A DNA stretch of 64,000 nucleotides from positions 1,116,001 through 1,180,000 of the forward strand of contig JAFBJZ010000863.1 of assembly GCA_016785225.1 (NCBI GenBank). The letters are read 5' to 3'. The stretch is from Psettodes erumei (lineage: Eukaryota > Chordata > Actinopteri > Pleuronectiformes > Psettodidae). Positions 26,785-38,165 of this stretch are shown here, piece by piece. Position numbers and translations under genes: made by a program. Below the pieces are notes generated by a model. That model did no database searches. It was not told the DNA's origin and saw only the letters and a list, made by a program, of their open reading frames with translations. Numbering within the stretch: position 1 is the first letter of the stretch; each line of letters begins with the position of its first letter.

Positions 26785-29564
26785 AAGTGACCGAGGTAAA
26801 GATGGAGACTCAAACACATCACACAGGTGGAACACATTAGGGCGGGGCATACAATCACAAAGAACAAGTTGGTGATAACAACAAAATAAAACAGCAGAAA
26901 ACACCAGAGTCACTGTCTCGTAGCAGATCTGCAAAATAAAAAGTAATTGTCTTAAAACAGATATGTTGATAAACTCTTGGACGGCAGTACACATCACATG
27001 AATAATGGCCATTCATGTGCACTACTGTTTTGTGTTGACCAGAGTGTGAGCACAGAGAGAACATTCAAATAGAGATTTTTGGCATTGATTACCATGGCAA
27101 CAAACAAAAAAATTGGGTCAGCCCTGACAATAGCATGAGATGATCCCACTGACAATTGTTTTTGAAAAAGAAAAAGAAAGAAACAGCCTTCATCAGAACG
27201 CTGCAGTAGGCTTTGTATGCGTTCTGCAGACATGTAACATAAATTCTTTATTGAGCCTTTATGAGGGCTCCCATGCACAGTATGCATAATGAATTCCTTT
27301 TCTTTGCAACCATATTGTGCCTTTGCACATATGTAGTGTATGACACCACATCCTCTACACATAGAAGCCAGAATTATTGCTTACAATACTTGATACCTGC
27401 CAGCACAGTAATGATGTGTCATAATTTCCCAACCATCCAGTTTTGTTCTTGAGCCCGTATTCACTTGAATGGCTGATCAAATCAGACAAATGCATCACTA
27501 TTAAACAGACTTTTATGTGCTGTTTGACAAATCTTGTCACTGCCATCCCAGCTTTCATGAACACTAGGTCATGTTCCAGACGAGTTGTTTGGCCTGTTTT
27601 TCATTTCATTTGCTGAGAGACGAGCCAGTGACAGAGATGCATCTCTAATATGTCATGTTAATGCACATCTGCCACTCGCAAACAGGCTTTCAGGGACACA
27701 GATTTTAGTGCATGGCATTAGGCAGGTCAATAAGAAAAGAGCCCTTTAATTTCTCTTATCTCCATAATTACACATAATCTCCTAGTCTGTCAGTATATAA
27801 GATAAAAAATAAGGGGGGGTTTAGGGGTATCCTGCAGGGACAGAATGATTTAACTGGAAGGCTTTTCATTCCCTTTTAGTTCTGTGAGATAAGACATGGT
27901 TCTTTAATCTAGCATTTAGGATGTCTGTCACACGTAAATGAGGCATCCCAAGAGCACATTACATGCCAGTCAGAGGAGCAGAACGATTCATGGACGTACA
28001 GCGGTAACATGCTCTAGCTGCCAGTGACGGAAAATGTGAAAACTTCAGAAATGATTTCAGAGGAGTGCTAAATATTTAATTTGTTGTTTGAGGATTGCCA
28101 TCTTTCCATGACTCAACTGAGGAGTCGTGATGTGTCATGGAGCAAGACAAAATCCAGTCTACCGACATAATTATCCGTTCGCCACTTACTTTGCAGTTCA
28201 CAGCTGTTCAACATGTTGGAAAATGTGTTTATTTTCTTACTGGTAAATGGTAAATACTAAGTAGAGACAAGTCAGTGAACTGTGCTGTACTGTGCTGCTG
28301 TTCAGATGTTTGTTTGCTGTGGAAGTGGATAATGTAACTGTACTGACATTTATGAATTCTTTCAAAGTTCAGCAACCATGTACTCGACAGTCATAACATT
28401 GACTCACTTCCTATGAGATACTGACTAGTTTATTCAGTATCATTCAAGAACATATTAAGGGAGGTAAATGCTGAATAATGTTTTGGTATTTTTAAATTTT
28501 TTTCATTGTAAAAGAAATTGCAAGCCAGAGCCGGTACTTTTATTTTGAAAGGTTCAATACTAGCCCAGTTTACTGTGTGCCCCACCTGCTATCAGCTAGC
28601 CATCCGGCCAACAGCTGTAGTCCACCCTGCCAGCCGACCATCCAGTGCGCAGCACACCAAATGATTAAGGGCACAGGATAAAGATAAAGATGCGCCCAAC
28701 TCATCTGAAGCTCTCGTTAATCTGCTGTTGGCAGAGGACTTCGTTTTGCATTAGCATTATTATAGTGTGTATCAGCTGGTGACAGGAGGTGGGGGTGTCC
28801 CTATCTGTAGCAGCGGTGGTACTCATGAAGGATGGGGTGAGTGTAATGGAGACTTAACTACAGTAATTCCAACTTTGGGATTGGTTTAAATGCCTGGCAT
28901 TGTGGGACCCTATTGGGTGTTTAAATGCAGTAACTGAGTTGTAATGAAAATATGCAAGATTTGTGACTCCCATAATGAACACCTTGGCACAGGATGCTGC
29001 TTACGACACGGTTCATGATGCAGAAATGTGTGCCATCACCTCAAGTTGTTGTGGATTGATGGCAGGTTGGAATGTCCATTTCACCTTCATTAATTTGTGC
29101 CTGGTCGCCACTCTGATATTGCTTTGACCATTCGCTAATTGGATCCACTTTCTCTATTATAAGTTTTTAAAAAAACAACTCAATTTTAGATGCTGCATTT
29201 TACTGTTAAGTGCTGGGGGGTAGGTGGGTCTCTGATGGGTGGATGTCCTTTGGATTAGCTTAATGCAATGAATCATTGGAGGCCACAGTGAGCCCAGTAC
29301 TTGCTCTCCCATATTACTGCAACATCCAGGCAAAAACTCTATGGCGATACTTTCCCAAAATAGCAGGATGGATAGTTACACATTCTACTGTACAAATATC
29401 CCAGTGGCAGCACTGAATGGCACCAAGTTCTTGTCCTGGAGGCATTTTGCCTGCATGCATAACCCTTAACCCTCATTTGAGTCCATAAATGGGATGTGAG
29501 TCACCGCAATGTGACAAATGTGCAAACTTTGTGCAAGCTTTGTGTTACAGTAGTGTATATATTA

Positions 29565-29582
29565 ATATATATATATATATAT
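29565..29582. repeat. (AT)n microsatellite
   Basis: About nine AT units, directly read, followed by a short CA run. Confidence 0.9.
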
Positions 29583-30505
29583 ACACACGTGATCATGTAA
29601 ACTAATCTTTTTTGCAAGAAATCAATATAAAAACCCCAATGTAATGGAAACATAATGGATGCAAAATCATCAGTTATGCAACATATAAATCATGGATTAC
29701 CCTACCACAGTGGGAAAAAGTAGCTCAACCTCATTGTTAAAATTTTAATTAGACTTGATTGATTAAACTTGTTTCACGTCACTTTACAAAAAACTGCCTT
29801 AAAAGGAAAGACTTGTATTATTTTCACGAGAATCAATTGTTGTGCGTCCTGTCATTTGGTAGCAGGTAGCACCTCACTTCCAAACGTGGCTGCATGTAGC
29901 TCCAGGTTTTCATCACTGCTGAGTACAGTTTGTGTGTGCAGTGTGTATGTTTCAGACATCATATTGTTATTTTTGCCAGGGCTGTGAAGTCATTTATCAA
30001 ATGTGGGATCCCATACATATGGATGTGTGGAGAGATGGGGATATATGGTGTCTATTTGATTAAGGAGACTTTTGACAAAGGAGCCAGTACAGCAGAATGA
30101 CAGCCAAAGCTCTGTGGGTTTATACTGCGTAAAGCCCATCCTTAGGGAAAAGCGTCTAGTTGGAATTTCAAGCAGTCTGGTGCACATACAGTAGTACCAT
30201 TGCTGCTGGAGAACTGATGAGATGGGAGTTTTTTCAGGTCACTTGCATATTCAGCATAGATGATGCAGATTGGGCGTTTTCTGTTTGTGGTGAATACCAA
30301 ACATTCGCCCAAAACCTATGTATTCTCTTCATGAGCATGAAGAAGGATGGCAAACTCTGGCTAATGGAAAGATGTGGTGCCAAGAAAAAGAAAATTTACA
30401 AAGCCTAAGCATAGTTATTTAGGAAATGAATGTAATCACAAAGTAGCCTCTTTTTTTAGCATTTTGATTCCAGTTAATTGAAACAAGGAAAAAAACCTTC
30501 TTTTT

Positions 30506-30530
30506 ACACACACACACACACACACACACA
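30506..30530. repeat. (AC)n microsatellite, ~12 units
   Basis: Perfect AC run, directly read. Confidence 0.95.
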
Positions 30531-33500
30531 GCAATTAGAACATTTTGTCCTGGTTTCCAAAACACACAGCAATTGCATCATCCAGATCACAAGAAAGCCA
30601 TGTAATTTGGTGGAAGTGTAATTGGAAACCACAATTACAAAACGTTTAAAAGAAAACCAATGTTAATTAACTCAGAAACGGCGCATGGCTAGATTAGATT
30701 GAGTGAAATTAGACCAAAAGTAACAAACATGATCAATTAGTCAAGCACCCACAGGCCACAATGACAAATGTTCAGTATATACTTGCTCTTTCAAATTAAA
30801 CATCCGCATTATTTTTCAGTTATAATTCTATGGAGTCATTTCACGCTAACTAGTAGTCATGTAAATTATGGCAGTTTTAACTTGGGATGATTTCGGTGAC
30901 AGGGTCATCAGAGACAGAATGGTGTGAGGCCTTTAACCTCCTTCCAAAAACAGAAAATGTTGCTGTGTTACCAGATAACATTCATAACCCGTGTGAGTAC
31001 TCATGACAAAAACAACACTTCAAAAGAATATATATTGACGTTTGAATGAAACGCATGGGAAAAAATGCCTCCAGTGTGCAAAGACCTTTACAGTGAAAAT
31101 GATTAAAAGGTTCATTTTGATAACGTTTTATTGTGTACAGCTCAGCTGACAACTGTGTGTCCCTTGTGCGGGGCTTTCTCAGAAACTCTGACATATATCT
31201 CCAAAATGTAAACTTGCATTATATAAATTTTTAAATGCTTCTTTTGAGCTTGGTGGTGGTAAAATGTATTCATCCAGTAGGAGAATATATGATCAAGTGC
31301 TTTCAAAATGTGCATCTATCTGCAGATGCTCTGTGTTCCACTCCTTCCTATGTTGACAATAAGGACAACAGAGTCCCTTTGAAATCCTTGTCACTTCCAA
31401 ATTATGAATGAGAAAGAAAAATAACAAAATCCCAGCATCTGTCATCATGTGCACGCTGGCATGATGATGACGGAGGAAACACCAAAGCCAGCACATTATT
31501 TAAAGTGGCATGTTATGAATCTATTACAGATCCTTTCATAGCGTGGTCAAGAAGAATACTCTTGAGCGATAATGCGCAGAAAAGCTATCGCGCTGCAGCA
31601 GATGCCCCGCATCAGCGTGGGAGTGTGTCCCCTGTCGAGGCCTCTGCAAGCTGGGTTCATCCACGTCGACACTCCGGGGACGGCCGCAGATGTGGTGCTG
31701 CGTAGCCTCTGCTTTGCTGGCCTCCCCGCACCACTGCAATAAACTCGTCCCCGGGCCTTTCATCTGCGAGGATCGTCTTACCCAAGCACCTTCACAATTC
31801 TCCGAGCGACTTCACAGTGCATCCGGGGAAGGGCAAATAAATGTGACTGTAAACAAGCACGAGCAGAGACTCGATCAAAGGCCTGCTGGGGCAGACAATA
31901 TCTTTTCATGGTGCATACAATCTCTACAAGTGAACAGCATGTACATATTTTCTCCAGGTAATAGTCTGTGGCCCCATCAGAGAGAGAGTACACATGCCAG
32001 AGGGGCAAGTAATCTGTGAAGTACATGAACTCATGTATTGTACTTTTGTTCTGCTTTGATTCACTCAAGAATTCCCACCTTTACTTGATAGTTCTGCTCC
32101 ATCAGATTTCAGGCTGAAATATTCTGTTTTCACTTCACCGGTTGTGGAGAGTTTTAGTTACCCTGTACTTCTTTGTGGATCAAGGTTTTACTTACAAAAC
32201 ATGATCATCTACAAAAAGGCACACCTTTGACAACAGTCTTTTCTTTATGGTTGATTTTTTATTAAGGATCCCAATATTTATTGAACTATTTAAAAATGTA
32301 TTTGGGGAAGCTGTAGTGTATATTACAAAATCTTTTTTTCCTACTGCCAGCACACTTGCTTCTAATTTAATATGTAGATTAAATAGTTGCTAAAATGGGT
32401 TATTAATTGGTCCAGCTTGCCATTAGCCAGACTGAAATCCTTGCTGTGAAAACTGAGCTTCCTGTTCATGTTGGTTTCACGTGGCTTTTGGGGCCCGACG
32501 TGTCAGTTCGTCAGCATCCAGAGCCTTCAGCATCTCACGGCGAATCTCACCGTCTCTGGCGCCACGCCACTTCAGCGCCTTTTAACTACCTCAGTGACCT
32601 CTGCCAGCTAATCGGGGGGAACCAATTCCCCTCGCTCCTCCATCATGATAGCCTGTCCGCTGGATTCACAAGTTCCTCAGAATGGTCCAGTTCCTCTGAA
32701 AGTGAAGCCTGACAGCGTCTCCTGGGCTCAGTTTTTGGTAGGAGGCTTGAGATTCAATTGAGCGAAAAAAAAGAGAAACTCTGCCATGAAAAAATAAAAA
32801 AAGACATGTTTGGATTCATAAAGCTGCTGGTTTGTGTCGTGTCATGAATATCTGATTATATTTCACTATTTTCACAGTAAAAAATAAAGGAGAAGGGTTT
32901 TTTCATTTCATGGCCAATTTAATATTCTGTGGCCCTTTTTGGTTTATGAAGCACTCATACAATGCTACAGTGCTAAGTAATCCATTTGAAAACATGATGG
33001 CTTTTCTGGGGATGTTGACATTTGAGAAGTATTTGTCTCTCAACACTGACAATAAATCTTTCAACACAATAGAAAATTCACCCTTTCCTAATGGATTTAT
33101 AAGTAACTAATGACCTTATTAATGGTTAACAAATCATTTTATAATATAAAGCAGCTTAAATCCAGTGATGACAACAGCTTTTGGGCTACCAGCTTTAAAA
33201 AAAATCCCTCTGGCCTTCCAGTCATTAATAGCAAAGTCATCAGTGAAGTGCTAAATACAGGACGAGTGTCTCTCGCTTTTCTTGTCAGTCCTTGGTCTAC
33301 AGTTGTAAACGTAGGTCATAAATAATAACGGTTTTCTCATTTTCTGTGAAGCCAGCAGCAAAAGGTACAGTCATCTTAAGTTATAAGTGGGTTTTTTTAC
33401 AGCCCCTCATGCTGTTACGTGTAAATGTTAATGAGCTGTTGGAGTTTGGTGCGGCAGCATGCATCCAAACGGTCAGGGGTCAGACGTCTACCTGATCAAC

Positions 33501-34197
33501 GAAAGTTGGACTTAAAGAAGAAAGCAGGTTGGGGAGGATAAACTCCAGTCATCCATCCATGAAACATGTCATTATGAAAATGTAAGTCTAATTTTTTGTG
33601 CACTCCAGTGCACCTCACTCATTTTCCAAAGCTCGTTTTGCTTCTCAGCTTCCTCTCAGACACGCTTCACATACTTTACACCCTCATACCAATCGACCCA
33701 CATGCTCCTGTGTCAATAACTGGGATGCACATGCCTTGGAGACAGGGGAAGGCTTTTGCTGAATCACAGACGCCAGAGGCAACCGATTTGATGTTGATGT
33801 GACGAGTTCACGTCAGAAGAGTCAGAGTATAGAAGAGAAGCTGTGAGGCTGCCTTTAAAATCCCTCAAAGCGTACGCCTGCTCTTTTCCAAGTGGGATCA
33901 GACAGGTACAGGTAACATGCAAGAAAAGGGAGGTAAAATATGCTGCAAGAAGTTCTGAAGCTATTTCATTCATGAAAAGGAAAAAAGGGTAGTAGCTTCA
34001 CACAGAACAATCGCAGATCTGCAAACAGTTCAAATTAAAAAATAAAAAAAATGTAAAAAAAAAAAAAAAATAAACAAACAGAATGCTGGTGTATGGATTC
34101 AGCGAAATCACCACCACCACCGCATTGGGTGGATGAAAAGAGCCGGCGGTGGGGGTGTGAGTGTGTGTGATGTGGCAGGCAAGAGACTGAGGATGAT

Positions 34198-34198
<1 letters not shown>

Positions 34199-34288
<90 letters not shown>
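34199..34288. repeat. compound (GT)28-GAGAAG-(AG)14 microsatellite upstream of chst1
   Basis: A perfect 28-unit GT array (34199-34254) is followed by a six-base GAGAAG spacer and a perfect 14-unit AG array (34261-34288). Long alternating GT is known to be able to adopt Z-DNA, and homopurine AG arrays can form triplexes and commonly bind GAGA-type or SP/KLF-type proteins. It ends about 120 bases before the proposed chst1 transcription start, so length variation here could affect promoter activity. Very long Cys-Val and Arg-Glu reading frames across it are repeat artefacts. Confidence 0.97.
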
Positions 34289-34293
<5 letters not shown>

Positions 34294-34375
34294 GGGCAGG
34301 TGGAAAGGGGGAGGGGTCTGGGGTGGTCCAGACAGTCGCTCCTTGTGTACCTCACACACTCAGCCTCTGCGCATC

Positions 34376-34411
34376 ATTTAAGGGAAGCCCGGCACTCGCT
34401 CTCCCCGCTCA
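34376..34411 (+). promoter_or_regulatory. chst1: proposed chst1 core promoter
   Basis: ATTTAAGG near 34376 is TATA-like. It lies about 32 bases upstream of the A in CTCAGTCTTAC (34408-34418), which fits a vertebrate initiator, and the surrounding 34380-34640 is GC-rich and leads into the proposed non-coding exon. The spacing is the textbook TATA-to-start distance, but the TATA match is weak, and GC-rich promoters often start at several sites. The exact start is a prediction. Confidence 0.35.
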
Positions 34412-34697
34412 GTCTTACCCGCCCGGCTGCTGAATAACAACAACAACCCGCTCCGGCGGTACCTCCAACCACTTTTCTTTTTTTTTTTTAACCTCCCCTG
34501 CTCGCCTCTCCTGCCTCACTCCCCGAAGCCGACCGTTTAAGTTCAACCGACTCCTACCCACCCTTATGTGGGTCTGACAGGCGCATTTCTTTTTTCATCC
34601 CCGAGAAGAAGCGCACGGTGGGAAGAGGACTGAAGGAAAACCAGCCGTGATTCATGGACGCACAGCGCATCATGAGAATAATACAACTACCAGCAAG
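34411..34697 (+). other. chst1: proposed chst1 5' non-coding exon
   Basis: The exon would be GC-rich with long pyrimidine stretches and end at CCAGCAAG followed by GTATAAG, a good donor at 34698. CHST1 in other vertebrates has its whole coding region in the last exon with non-coding exons upstream, which fits. The next strong acceptor in the right place is at 36399/36400. The exon contains a three-codon upstream ORF (34566-34577, MWV then stop). It also holds the ATG of a second (34654) that would continue across the splice junction. Exon start and use of this donor need transcript support. Confidence 0.5.
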
Positions 34698-36399
34698 GTA
34701 TAAGGGGAACAAGTGTGCCGTTAATGTTGATTTGAAAGTGGAGGATTTGCACAGGCTCTGGTGTTTGGAGCACTTGGCGGCTGGGTGGGATGCGTTCGTG
34801 TGCTCCGTGTTGTCTTATCGCAGCGTCGGTGAGGATGTCTGCATCGCGGAGAAATCGCTTGTCAGGAACCTGCAGTGTAGTCGGCTTGTTTCACGCGAAA
34901 ATGTGTGTGAGGAGGAAGCACTGAGGGCATAAGTCGCCTGTGTTGCGACGTTTGCCCACAGAAGTCAGTAGATTTTGTGTTGTTCAAGCAAAAACCATCA
35001 ACACTGTCAGCAGCTTCAGGAGTCTCTGCATGCAGTGAGGGAAAGAGATTTTTTTAAATCTTCTTTTATGGGGCATTTATTTTATTTTTAGTCTAATATG
35101 TTATTTTTAAAGTAGCTAATCTTTGTTCTCTGGAGTCAAAAAGACACACACACATATATATATATATTTATTTGGACCTTACAAGTCTCATGAATGGCTT
35201 CTGAACTGATGATGGTGAGGCTTTTTCCCCTTATAAGCTCCCCGTATCAAGGCCCCAGTATGTGATGCTGCAGTATTATATAAAAAAAAAGATCCTGAAT
35301 GGGAAGGGTTTTCTATGTGATTATCTAATAATTCACTCGCAGCATCATTTCCCCTTGACATGACATTGGCATTGAATCTTTAAACTACCTCTCTGTGCTG
35401 GCTAACATTTTTTTTCCCTTTTTTGACGACCAAGTGAAACACAGCACAATGCTTAGACTCACCAATCAAGCCTAACAAGGTCCTTGAATTAGATGCAGAC
35501 ATGATGGAGACGACGGAGAGTCAGGGTGAATACTGGTTGTACTGCAGTAGAGCCTTGTAGTATTGTGTACTCAGTGAAGTATTCTGTGTCCCCGGTAGTG
35601 ATCATGTGGTAACTTTTGGTGCATTTCTGAACTTGTTGATTTTCTTTAGTGACATACATACATATATAACCAGAATGTTTTTTTATTATTATTTTCAGGT
35701 TAAGCTATTTTAAAACACTGGTACAAAGAAAACAGTGTGTCTTGCCATTTTTAGAATCAGCCTGTTTTCTGCTTCCCCTCCTCTGTGGTCTCAGACAGCT
35801 GCACATGTTTTGTCAGTCAGTGCTGGCGGAGCAGACAGCAACCAGAAGTTCAGTCTTCCAACTTTTATCGACTTTAATTTTTTCAAAAATTATGCTGTAG
35901 CACCGGGAGGCAAATTGGACAGTCAAGTCACATGATTCTGTCTCATGGCTGCAGCGATTCTTTATTACGTGCTGCTCGTGTTCTTTCCTCATTCAATATG
36001 CAGTTAATTTTCAATCCCGCCTTCAACGTGAGGACCAAAGTGAATGAAAATGTGGCCTCTTGGCCCTACAATTGTAAATATTGCCTGCAAAGTGCCTATA
36101 ATTAACTCGCTGATGACTCGCCCTAATCACGGTACGAGTTGTCCCACTGTTACCTGATTATATTCAAATCAGATTTTACTGTGATGTTTTCCCTTCTCCA
36201 TAGCACTGTGTGTCACTCCGGCATCAAACATGTCGTATCAGTTCAGGGCAGTAGGTGATCTACCATGTAATATTCTGTTGGGGTAAATACCTGTAGAAAT
36301 ATCGTAAGAGAAGCTGAGACCCCCAATAAACTAATGAAATTACAAATGAAATCATTTTTGAGAATAAAGACCAGACCAAAAATCTTCTTTTATTTGCAG
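34698..36399 (+). other. chst1: proposed chst1 intron 1
   Basis: It begins GTATAAG and ends with a pyrimidine tract and TTTATTTGCAG just before 36400. It contains a short ACACAC/ATATAT repeat at about 35148-35168. A homeodomain-core-rich, repeat-free segment at 35985-36180 is a candidate intronic enhancer. An open frame starting at 34654 reads into the intron to 34932 only because the donor is not a stop, and it is not expected in the mature mRNA. Confidence 0.5.
35985..36180. promoter_or_regulatory. candidate conserved intronic element
   Basis: Repeat-free sequence inside the proposed intron with several clustered homeodomain/POU-type words (ATGCAGTTAATTTTC, TATAATTAACTCG, CCTAATCACGG). The assignment is by texture only. 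Confidence 0.2.
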
Positions 36400-36445
36400 G
36401 GAGGACCTGGCATGGACCGTTGTGTCTAAATGAAGTGGTTCAGCC
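36400..36445 (+). other. chst1: chst1 5' UTR portion of the coding exon, with upstream ORFs
   Basis: This 46-base leader follows the acceptor. It carries a six-codon ORF including stop (36412-36429, MDRCV) with a strong context (G at -3 and +4). Its stop is followed immediately by another ATG at 36430. That ORF runs 58 codons to a TGA at 36604-36606, out of frame with and overlapping the main ORF. The spliced ORF from 34654 stops at 36431-36433. The main ATG at 36446 has G at -3 but C at +4. If the splice model is right, ribosomes must pass or reinitiate after several ATGs to make Chst1. Confidence 0.5.
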
Positions 36446-37729
36446 ATGCAATGTTCCTGGAAGGCAGTGATTCTGCTGGCCTTGGCCTCCATCGCCATCC
36501 AGTACACGGCCATCCGGACCCTCACCTCCAAGCCTTTCCAGCTGTGCCCGCTGCCCAGCCCCCAGAACTGTGGCCTGGGGGGCCAAGAGACAGAGCCTCC
36601 CTTTGAGCGGGGAGCGGCCGGCGGCGGAGGCTGCGATGACTATTACTTTTCCATCAACGCCACCCGTAAAACCCATATCCTGGTCCTGGCCACTACCCGC
36701 AGCGGCTCCTCCTTTGTCGGCCAGCTGCTCAACCAGCACCAGGAGGTGTTCTACCTGTTCGAGCCTCTCTATCATGTCCAGACCACGCTGATCCCACGCC
36801 TGTCGCACAGCCGCAACGCTGCAGACCGCCGCGTGATGCTGGGCGCCAGTCGAGACCTCCTGCGCAGCCTGTACGGATGTGACCTGTATTTCCTGGAGAG
36901 CTACATCAAACCGACCCCCACCAACCACACCACGGATAAACTGTTCCGCCGTGGTGCCAGCCGAGCGTTATGCCAGCAACCTGTGTGCGACGCCTTTGGC
37001 CCCGCTGATGTTAATGTGGAGGAAGGGGACTGTGTTAAGAAGTGTGCGACCCTAAACATGACCTTAGCGACAGAGGCGTGCCGTGAGAAGCGGCATGTGG
37101 CGATCAAAATCGTCCGCGTGCCGGAGATCGGCGATCTACGCGCCTTGGTAGAAGACCCCCGGCTGAATATTAAAGTCATTCAACTCGTCAGAGACCCGCG
37201 AGGTATCCTGTCATCACGGATTGAGACTTTCAGGGATACGTATCGTCTGTGGCGTATTTGGAGGGCCACGGGGAGAAGGCCCTACAACCTCGACCTGAGC
37301 CAGCTCACAGTTGTCTGCGAAGACTTTCTCAGCTCCGTCTCGACCGGTCTCAGCCATCCCTACTGGCTGAAAGGGAAATACATGCTGGTTCGCTACGAGG
37401 ACCTGGCTCGAAGTCCACTCCTGAAGACGAAGGAGATCTACGACTATCTGGGCCTGCCCATGGATAAAAACGTGGAAGACTGGATACATGCAAACACTCG
37501 GGGCAGCAACGAGCCCTCGGCAAAACACAAGTTTGGCACCGTGAGGGATTCAGCAGCTAATGCGGAGAGCTGGCGTTTGAAACTGTCCTACGACATGGTC
37601 GAGTACACGCAGACCGTGTGTCAAAAGGTACTCCACCAGCTGGGCTACAAGGCTGTGAAATCAGTAGAGGAACTGAAAAATATGTCCCTCTCACTGGTAC
37701 AGGACAAAACTTTTGTACCTTTTTTGTAA
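36446..37729 (+). CDS. chst1: carbohydrate (keratan sulfate Gal-6) sulfotransferase 1
   Basis: Chst1 is a Golgi type II membrane enzyme. It transfers sulfate from PAPS to the 6-position of galactose in keratan sulfate and related poly-N-acetyllactosamine glycans. The 427-residue protein begins MQCSWKAV, has a short cytosolic tail and a signal-anchor at about residues 7-24, then a luminal domain. The 5'-phosphosulfate-binding loop is TTRSGSS (83-89), and the 3'-phosphate-binding segment is LVRDPRGILSSR (247-258). Later blocks KGKYMLVRYEDLAR (309-322) and KHKFGTVRDSA (360-370) are typical of the Gal/GlcNAc/GalNAc 6-O-sulfotransferase family. Potential N-glycosylation sites are N71, N160, N204 and N412. 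The start is supported by the close match of the first 25 residues to vertebrate CHST1. The reading frame is intact and intronless. It is longer than the 411-residue human protein, mainly through a Gly/Pro-rich stem at about 35-65. Chst3 and other paralogues fit less well. Confidence 0.97.
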   Translation: MQCSWKAVILLALASIAIQYTAIRTLTSKPFQLCPLPSPQNCGLGGQETEPPFERGAAGGGGCDDYYFSINATRKTHILVLATTRSGSSFVGQLLNQHQEVFYLFEPLYHVQTTLIPRLSHSRNAADRRVMLGASRDLLRSLYGCDLYFLESYIKPTPTNHTTDKLFRRGASRALCQQPVCDAFGPADVNVEEGDCVKKCATLNMTLATEACREKRHVAIKIVRVPEIGDLRALVEDPRLNIKVIQLVRDPRGILSSRIETFRDTYRLWRIWRATGRRPYNLDLSQLTVVCEDFLSSVSTGLSHPYWLKGKYMLVRYEDLARSPLLKTKEIYDYLGLPMDKNVEDWIHANTRGSNEPSAKHKFGTVRDSAANAESWRLKLSYDMVEYTQTVCQKVLHQLGYKAVKSVEELKNMSLSLVQDKTFVPFL

Positions 37730-38165
37730 CAAAGATAGTTCTCTACTGACTATTTTTGATATATTTATAATTGTTGCCTTATGATTTCCTTAGTTGACTG
37801 GTTTTGTTTCTGTAATTTTGTTTCTTCAAATTTGCACTAAAACTTAAAAAAGAGTCTGAATGCACCGGGGGCACTTACGGATGATCCCCCCCAATGTTAC
37901 AGAACAGCACACTTGAGACACAAAGGAATCAAACAAGCTAGTTTACAAATGTGTCATTATTTAGTTTTCTCCGTCCACAGAACCAGGACTTCACTCATTT
38001 CCTGTATGCAAGCTGTTGAATCGACAAAAGTAAAAGGACGCCCTTCAAAAAACATGAAACGGGAGTTTGGTAAAAATGTTTTTTTGTTGTTTCTTTTTAA
38101 CAGACCTGTGATGGCAAATTTGGACTGTACAAGCCCTGCTGTGCAATAAATAGTGAATGTCACAG
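37730..38165 (+). other. chst1: chst1 3' UTR (shortest model)
   Basis: AT-rich non-coding sequence after the TAA stop. It contains CACCGGGGGCACTTACGG at 37863 and ends at the first good poly(A) site. The frames on both strands here (37913-38169) are not recognisable. Confidence 0.5.
38145..38150 (+). terminator. chst1: canonical AATAAA poly(A) signal for chst1
   Basis: AATAAA is followed about 40 bases later by a GT-rich stretch (TTTCTGTCCGTGTGGG), as expected of a cleavage and polyadenylation site. A second AATAAA at 39112 in AT-rich DNA could serve a longer isoform. Confidence 0.45.

Larger units (their letters stand above)
23917..34198. other. intergenic upstream of chst1, no gene seen
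   Basis: No exon or RNA gene recognised. Contents are small microsatellites (25252-25267 GTAT, 26764-26784 GTGAA, 29565-29582 AT, 30506-30530 AC), a TAAT-rich low-repeat segment near 27600-27790, and a CpG-containing patch around 31530-31770 and 32460-32640 whose short open frames have no recognisable product. Confidence 0.5.

Noticed and set aside
29483..29492. CCATAAATGG, a perfect CArg-box (SRF site) pattern
   Set aside because: The degenerate pattern is expected several times per 64 kb, and nothing nearby supports function.
34108..34437. Several open frames of 78-106 codons on both strands around 34108-34437
   Set aside because: They are translations of the GT and AG arrays (Cys-Val, His-Thr, Arg-Glu, Ser-Leu runs), not proteins.
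34654..34932. 92-codon open frame starting in the proposed chst1 leader exon
   Set aside because: It reads through the predicted donor at 34698 into the intron. In the spliced mRNA it would end after 25 codons.
36440..36928. 162-codon open frame on the minus strand opposite chst1
   Set aside because: It is the antisense shadow of the GC-rich chst1 coding exon, and no domain or independent promoter is seen.
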